Assembly (NCBI RefSeq): GCF_029167235.1 | Contig: NZ_JARFTR010000081.1 | Span: 1-38,911 of the forward strand | Length of the DNA: 38,911 nt | Reading direction: 5' to 3' | Origin: Kamptonema sp. UHCC 0994 | GTDB taxonomy: Bacteria; Cyanobacteriota; Cyanobacteriia; Cyanobacteriales; Microcoleaceae | Shown here: positions 34,801 through 38,911 of the stretch, in pieces | Layout: each line of letters opens with the position of its first letter | Numbering within the stretch: the stretch's first letter is position 1 | The notes under the pieces: model-generated | What the model was told of the DNA's origin: nothing | The model's input: the letters and a program-made list of their open reading frames with translations, nothing else | Database searches by the model: none | Program-made: the position numbers and the translations under genes

Positions 34801-35187
34801 TCATTCTAAAGGACAAGCACAGCTTTTTTTACCTAACCACCGCTCTCCTACCTCTTTGAGAGCGGCCATCACTGGCTGAACTTCCCGCCCTTTCTCTGTG
34901 AGAGCATATTCAACATGGGGCGGAATCTCTGGATAAACAGTGCGCTTGACTAAACCGTGCGTTTCTAACTCTCTTAGTCTAATTGTCAGTGTTTTAGAAC
35001 TAATCCCAGGTAAAGCTTCTAATAACTCGTGGGTGCGGCGATCGCACCTAAACAACTCTCGCAAAATTAGCACAGACCATTTACTACCTAGTAATTCTAG
35101 CATGAACTGAATCGGACAGCTACTATCAAAACACCAGCTACTCTTGATTGTGGAATCAGGCTTAGTTAAATTATGTTTTATTTTCAT
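34801..35187 (-). CDS. HxlR-family transcriptional regulator
   Basis: A 128-residue winged-helix regulator of the HxlR type. Key pieces are CPIQFMLELLGSKWSVLILRELF (24-46, with the conserved Cys24), then FRCDRRTHELLEALPGISSKTLTIRLRELETHGLVKRTVYPEIPPHVEYALTEKGRE. Many HxlR proteins sense electrophiles, hypochlorite or aldehydes through Cys. This one has Cys19, Cys24, Cys48 and a C-terminal CACPLE, so thiol sensing is plausible. No obvious target gene is adjacent: ppsA is divergent across 550 bases, and downstream lies the convergent CHAT gene. The target is unknown. Confidence 0.9.
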   Translation of the reverse strand: MKIKHNLTKPDSTIKSSWCFDSSCPIQFMLELLGSKWSVLILRELFRCDRRTHELLEALPGISSKTLTIRLRELETHGLVKRTVYPEIPPHVEYALTEKGREVQPVMAALKEVGERWLGKKSCACPLE

Positions 35188-35269
35188 TTGTTTAACTTAA
35201 TTAGGTGTTAAGGAATAAAAATTTTGTTAGCCCAACTGGGCAATTTAAACCCCTACTATACAAACTAAA

Positions 35270-35353
35270 CCCGCTGACACGGGCTTCCAAACCCTCGATT
35301 TTCTCCAGTCCGCGCAGGCGGACTTCGCTTGTGTAGCCGCGAATTCTATTCGC
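35270..35353. repeat. Triple-hairpin intergenic repeat
   Basis: Three stems in a row: CCCG/CGGG (35270-35273 and 35280-35283), AGTCCGC/GCGGACT (35307-35313 and 35318-35324, loop GCAG) and GCGAAT/ATTCGC (35339-35344 and 35348-35353). The sequence resembles a repetitive element that I recall from several filamentous cyanobacteria. It lies in the 550-base gap between hxlR and ppsA; the rest of that gap is AT-rich with no gene seen. Confidence 0.65.
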
Positions 35354-35738
35354 CGGGGCTGATTTTTATTGTTTCCTTAATCTTTTTTTATAATAACCTA
35401 TACAAGCCAGCAAGTGCAATTTTTTTACTTTTGGTAACTAAGGCAACTTAGCGTACCTATCTTGTGTTTAAGAATAGAAGTAATAAGATGTAAATAGAGG
35501 GAATAAAAAAAGTCTCTCCGACGAAGTATCTGCCGCTAGGCATAGAAAATAGCCCTAAGAATTAACGGTTAATAACTGGGGATCAATCTTTGACCTATCT
35601 CAGATACCTTGTTTAACATCATTTAAATGCCTTAGTCAAGAGTTCGTTACCTTTCGAGATGAATTGGTAACAAAAGTACATTTAAAAGTTTTGTCTTAAG
35701 CTTGTCAGACTGAGCTTAAGCTTGGAGGAACTAAACCC

Positions 35739-38201
35739 ATGCTGGAAACATTAGTTAAAAATACGGATACCAAGGTTGCTAAAGAAGAAGCCCTTGTGCT
35801 GTGGTTTGATGAGGTGGGTATTGCAGATATCCCGTTAGTGGGCGGAAAGAACGCATCTTTAGGGGAAATGATTCGACAACTAACCCCCAAAGGTGTTAAT
35901 GTTCCTAATGGATTTGCTACCACAGCTTATGCTTACCGCTACTTTATTAAGTCGGCGGGTTTAGAAGCCAAATTGCGATCGCTTTTTGCCGGTTTGGACG
36001 TAGAAGATGGCCCAAATCTGCGGCTACGGGGCAAGCAAGCACGGACTTTGATTCTAGAAACACCTTTTCCGCAAGACTTGCAAGATGCAATTACAGGCGC
36101 TTACGGGCAATTGTGCGATCGCTACGGCGAAGCTACAGATGTCGCCGTGCGATCGTCCGCTACAGCAGAAGACTTGCCAGATGCGAGTTTTGCGGGACAG
36201 CAAGAAACTTATCTGAATGTTCAAAGTTGCAGTGGTGTGCTTGATTGCACTCACAAGTGCTTTGCTTCCATTTTCACCGATCGCGCTATTTCCTACCGTC
36301 AAATCAAAGGTTTCGACCACTTTGAAGTCGCGCTTTCAGTTGGTATTCAAAAAATGGTGCGATCGGATTTAGCATCCTCTGGCGTTATGTTCTCGATCGA
36401 TACAGAAACAGGATTTAAGAACGCAGCGCTTGTCACCGCCGCCTACGGGTTGGGTGAAAACGTCGTACAAGGCGCAGTGAACCCCGACGAATACTTAGTC
36501 TTTAAACCCACACTAAAAGAGGGTTTTCGCCCGATTTTAGAGAAACGATTGGGTACAAAAGAAGTCAAAATGGTCTATGACTTGGGCGGTTCTAAATACA
36601 CTAAAAATGTATCCGTACCAGTCACAGAACGGGGTAAATTTGCCATCAATGATGAGGAAATTCTGCAACTAGCAAAATGGGCTGTTTTGATTGAAGATCA
36701 CTACTCCCAAGTGCGCGGTATGTATACCCCGATGGACATTGAATGGGCCAAAGATGGGCTCACAAACGAACTATTCATCGTCCAAGCGCGGCCGGAAACC
36801 GTACAATCACAAAAATCGGGTAATGTACTGCGAAATTACAAGCTCAAAGGCACAGGAAATGTCTTAGTTAAAGGCCGTTCCGTTGGCGAAATGATTGGAC
36901 AAGGTAAAGCGCGGATCATTCTTGATGCACACAAAATTGATGATTTCCAAGCAGGTGAAGTTTTGGTGACAAACAAAACCGATCCTGACTGGGAACCGAT
37001 TATGAAAAAAGCCAGCGCGATCGTTACTAATGCTGGTGGCCGTACTTGTCACGCGGCGATTATTGCTCGCGAGATGGGTATCCCTGCCATTGTTGGTTGC
37101 GGTGATGCTACTAAAGTTTTGCAAACAGGTCAAGAGGTGACAATTTCTTGTTCTGAAGGTGAAGAAGGCAAAGTTTATGCAGGTTTAGTACCCTTTGAAG
37201 TCCAAGAAACTGCACTGGATAATTTGCCAAAAATTCGCACTAAAATCTTGATGAATGTTGGCAATCCAGAGGAAGCTTTCGGTTTATCTGCGATTCCTTG
37301 TGACGGTGTGGGTTTGGCACGCTTAGAGTTCATTATTGCCAATCACATTAAAGCTCACCCAATGGCATTGATTAATTTCGATGAATTGGAGGATGAAGCT
37401 GTTAAAAACGAAATCGCTGAATTGACGGCACTTTACGAGCATAAACCTGATTTCTTCACGGATAAATTAGCTCATGGCATTGGCATGATTGCAGCGGCAT
37501 TTTATCCCAATCCTGTAGTAGTACGAATGAGCGATTTCAAGAGCAATGAATACGCGAATCTTTTAGGTGGTCGCCAATTTGAACCCAAGGAAGAAAACCC
37601 GATGATTGGGTGGCGCGGTGCTTCTCGCTATTATGACCCGAATTACCGGGAGGCTTATGCTCTGGAATGCAAGGCTTTGAAGCGGGTACGGGATGAAATG
37701 GGTTTAACAAATGTTATCCCGATGATTCCATTTTGCCGCACGCCAGATGAAGGCAGGAAAGTGTTAGCTGAGATGGCAAAACACGGTTTAGTTAAGGGTG
37801 AAAATGGGTTGCAAGTTTATGTGATGTGCGAGTTACCTAGTAATGTAATTCTTGCCGATGAATTTGCCGCTGTGTTTGATGGTTTCTCGATTGGATCGAA
37901 TGATTTAACGCAGTTAACGTTAGGTTTAGATCGGGATTCTGGTTTGGTTGCTCACATTTTTGATGAGCGGAATGAGGCGGTAAAACGGATGGTAAGAATG
38001 GCGATTGAAGCTGCTAAGAAATATAATCGCAAGATTGGAATTTGTGGCCAAGCGCCGAGCGATTATCCTGAGTTTGCAAGATTCTTAGTTGAGTTAGGAA
38101 TTGATTCGCTTTCTTTGAATCCTGATTCTGTGTTGAAGACTTTGTTAGATATTGCCAAACTTGAGTCTTCGGGTGGGATGGATGTGGCGAAGCTTGGCTA
38201 A
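35739..38201 (+). CDS. ppsA: Phosphoenolpyruvate synthase (pyruvate, water dikinase)
   Basis: Converts pyruvate and ATP to phosphoenolpyruvate, AMP and phosphate, a gluconeogenic step. 820 residues, normal for the family. The N-terminal ATP-binding domain (about 20-370) starts with VGGKNASLGEMI and has VRSSATAEDLPDASFAGQQET. The mobile phosphohistidine domain has GGRTCHAAIIAREMGIPAIVG with His438. The C-terminal TIM-barrel pyruvate domain (about 490-800) contains SIGSNDLTQLTLG and ICGQAPSDYPEF with catalytic Cys769. TTGGAGGA precedes the ATG by 9 bases. A long 5' region (550 bases) suggests regulated expression. No partner regulator (DUF299 kinase/phosphorylase) is in the window. Confidence 0.96.
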   Translation: MLETLVKNTDTKVAKEEALVLWFDEVGIADIPLVGGKNASLGEMIRQLTPKGVNVPNGFATTAYAYRYFIKSAGLEAKLRSLFAGLDVEDGPNLRLRGKQARTLILETPFPQDLQDAITGAYGQLCDRYGEATDVAVRSSATAEDLPDASFAGQQETYLNVQSCSGVLDCTHKCFASIFTDRAISYRQIKGFDHFEVALSVGIQKMVRSDLASSGVMFSIDTETGFKNAALVTAAYGLGENVVQGAVNPDEYLVFKPTLKEGFRPILEKRLGTKEVKMVYDLGGSKYTKNVSVPVTERGKFAINDEEILQLAKWAVLIEDHYSQVRGMYTPMDIEWAKDGLTNELFIVQARPETVQSQKSGNVLRNYKLKGTGNVLVKGRSVGEMIGQGKARIILDAHKIDDFQAGEVLVTNKTDPDWEPIMKKASAIVTNAGGRTCHAAIIAREMGIPAIVGCGDATKVLQTGQEVTISCSEGEEGKVYAGLVPFEVQETALDNLPKIRTKILMNVGNPEEAFGLSAIPCDGVGLARLEFIIANHIKAHPMALINFDELEDEAVKNEIAELTALYEHKPDFFTDKLAHGIGMIAAAFYPNPVVVRMSDFKSNEYANLLGGRQFEPKEENPMIGWRGASRYYDPNYREAYALECKALKRVRDEMGLTNVIPMIPFCRTPDEGRKVLAEMAKHGLVKGENGLQVYVMCELPSNVILADEFAAVFDGFSIGSNDLTQLTLGLDRDSGLVAHIFDERNEAVKRMVRMAIEAAKKYNRKIGICGQAPSDYPEFARFLVELGIDSLSLNPDSVLKTLLDIAKLESSGGMDVAKLG

Positions 38202-38222
38202 TTTTGATTCTGGGTTGTTGGA

Positions 38223-38345
38223 TTAAATTTTAGTTTTATGAGGCTGCTCTGGTAGAATTTCTACTGGGGTAGTTTTCTTGTTGTCAGTCTGGGAAATTAC
38301 TTCAACTGATTCTAATCCTCGTTTGATTTCAGCTTTCTTAAACCA
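38223..38345 (-). pseudogene. Possible C-terminal remnant of a gene (no start codon)
   Basis: On the minus strand a 40-codon open stretch reads WFKKAEIKRGLESVEVISQT and then DNKKTTPVEILPEQPHKTKI before TAA. Its composition looks like real coding sequence, and the frame stays open to about 38400, but no usable start exists. It is probably the tail of a decayed gene. I do not recognise the family. Confidence 0.35.
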
Positions 38346-38475
38346 TGAAATGTGAGGGGAATAGAAGTTAGAGAGAAGCGATCGCCTGAAATTGGAATCA
38401 AAGAGGAGCGATCGCGTCGTAAAATTTATCTCATCTCATGCTATACTAGACATAAAACTTACTGTAAACCTGGAT

Positions 38476-38739
38476 ATGCTTAAATACCTAACTATTAATC
38501 AAGCCCAAGAACAACTGCTAGAATTGTCGGAGCAGTTGACTAATGAGCCTGCAATCGTCACCCAGAACGATCTGCCCGTCTTGGCTGTCATCAACTATGA
38601 GCAACTTCTATCTCTATTAGAAACTCTTGACATTTTTTCTGATACTGAGTTTACCGATCGGTTGCAGGAGAGTATAGTCCAAGTTGAACGAGGAGAAACA
38701 ATAAGCTGGGAAGCAGCGAAAGTTAAGCTGGGACTATGA
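38476..38739 (+). CDS. Phd/YefM-type antitoxin
   Basis: An 87-residue antitoxin from ATG 38476 (MLKYLTINQAQEQLLELSEQL). An upstream frame from 38392 would add 28 residues not seen in the family and would run through the -10-like TATACT (38442-38447), so it is rejected. The N-terminal half (1-55) has TNEPAIVTQNDLPVLAVINYEQLLSLLETL, typical of the Phd/YefM fold. The C-terminal helix (EFTDRLQESIVQVERGETISWEAAK) is the toxin-binding type. Its TGA overlaps the next ATG (ATGA, 38736-38739), as in TA operons. Confidence 0.87.
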   Translation: MLKYLTINQAQEQLLELSEQLTNEPAIVTQNDLPVLAVINYEQLLSLLETLDIFSDTEFTDRLQESIVQVERGETISWEAAKVKLGL

Positions 38740-38911
38740 CAAATCTACCATCAAGTAATATCGAATACATCATTGAACTAACACGGGAGCATCCCGATTT
38801 GGTAAAAACAAAAATATTAAACTGCAAATTCGCCATTCAGGTAGGCACAACGCAGTTGTAACATTTGGGAAACACTTTCCGATTTCCACTGTGCGCCTGA
38901 AATTTTTAGCC
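38736..38911 (+). pseudogene. Partner gene of the antitoxin, apparently frameshifted, cut by window end
   Basis: From ATG 38736 the frame gives MTNLPSSNIEYIIELTREHP and runs to a stop at 38859. The other frame, from 38819 to the last base, is open and reads KLQIRHSGRHNAVVTFGKHF then PISTVRLKFLA, which looks like coding sequence. A single indel in the A-rich GTAAAAACAAAAATA (38802-38816) would join them. I do not recognise the family. It could be a true frameshift or a sequencing error. Confidence 0.5.

Noticed and set aside
38392-38475. Longer start for the last antitoxin
   Set aside because: The extension runs through HIP1 sequence and a -10-like box, and lacks family similarity.

Overview
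The window looks like chromosomal DNA of a cyanobacterium, most likely a filamentous non-heterocystous one of the Oscillatoria/Microcoleus type. Reasons: frequent HIP1 octamers (GCGATCGC, e.g. 464-471), heptameric tandem repeats and palindromic repeats between genes, cyanobacterial-style hybrid kinases, NB-ARC and CHAT proteins, and many VapBC/RelBE-type remnants. The genus is inference. No rRNA, tRNA, CRISPR array or transposase gene was recognised.

Layout. 1-4.5 kb: a Vat/CatB-like acyltransferase (-) divergent from a stand-alone adenylation-carrier-reductase (NRPS-like) enzyme (+). 4.5-8.6 kb: two consecutive hybrid histidine kinases. 8.7-13.8 kb: housekeeping genes with a purine theme (adenosine-deaminase-like enzyme, purA, PfkB/adenosine-kinase-like enzyme), ribosomal protein L25 and two unknown small genes. 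14-15.5 kb: an APH-like plus P-loop kinase fusion. 15.6-18.5 kb: a stress or xenobiotic group (DUF1772, MAPEG, azoreductase) with a divergent AraC regulator. 18.5-19.8 kb: an ankyrin protein. 20.1-24.6 kb: a 1502-residue RTX protein. 25.4-29.2 kb: an accessory island of toxin-antitoxin modules, intact and broken, ending in a papain-fold toxin with a probable immunity gene. 29.3-34.5 kb: a small secreted protein, an HTH/NB-ARC ATPase and a CHAT-TM-TPR protease. 34.8-38.9 kb: an HxlR regulator, ppsA and a partial antitoxin/partner pair cut by the window end.

The most unusual observations are these. (1) The first RTX block carries ten cysteines whose spacings are all exact multiples of nine residues, at the core position normally held by Leu/Ile. 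(2) The 25.4-29.2 kb island contains an echo of the 5' part of the immunity gene 3 kb upstream, plus four truncated pieces of RelE, HEPN, antitoxin and YafQ genes in series. (3) Heptamer repeat arrays supply the stop codons of five genes, including both members of two convergent pairs. (4) A palindromic repeat family keeps its stem while the stem sequence changes. (5) Four tandem 10-bp units sit directly upstream of the -10 box of the NB-ARC gene.

Functions are read from motifs and remembered family features. No database search was possible.
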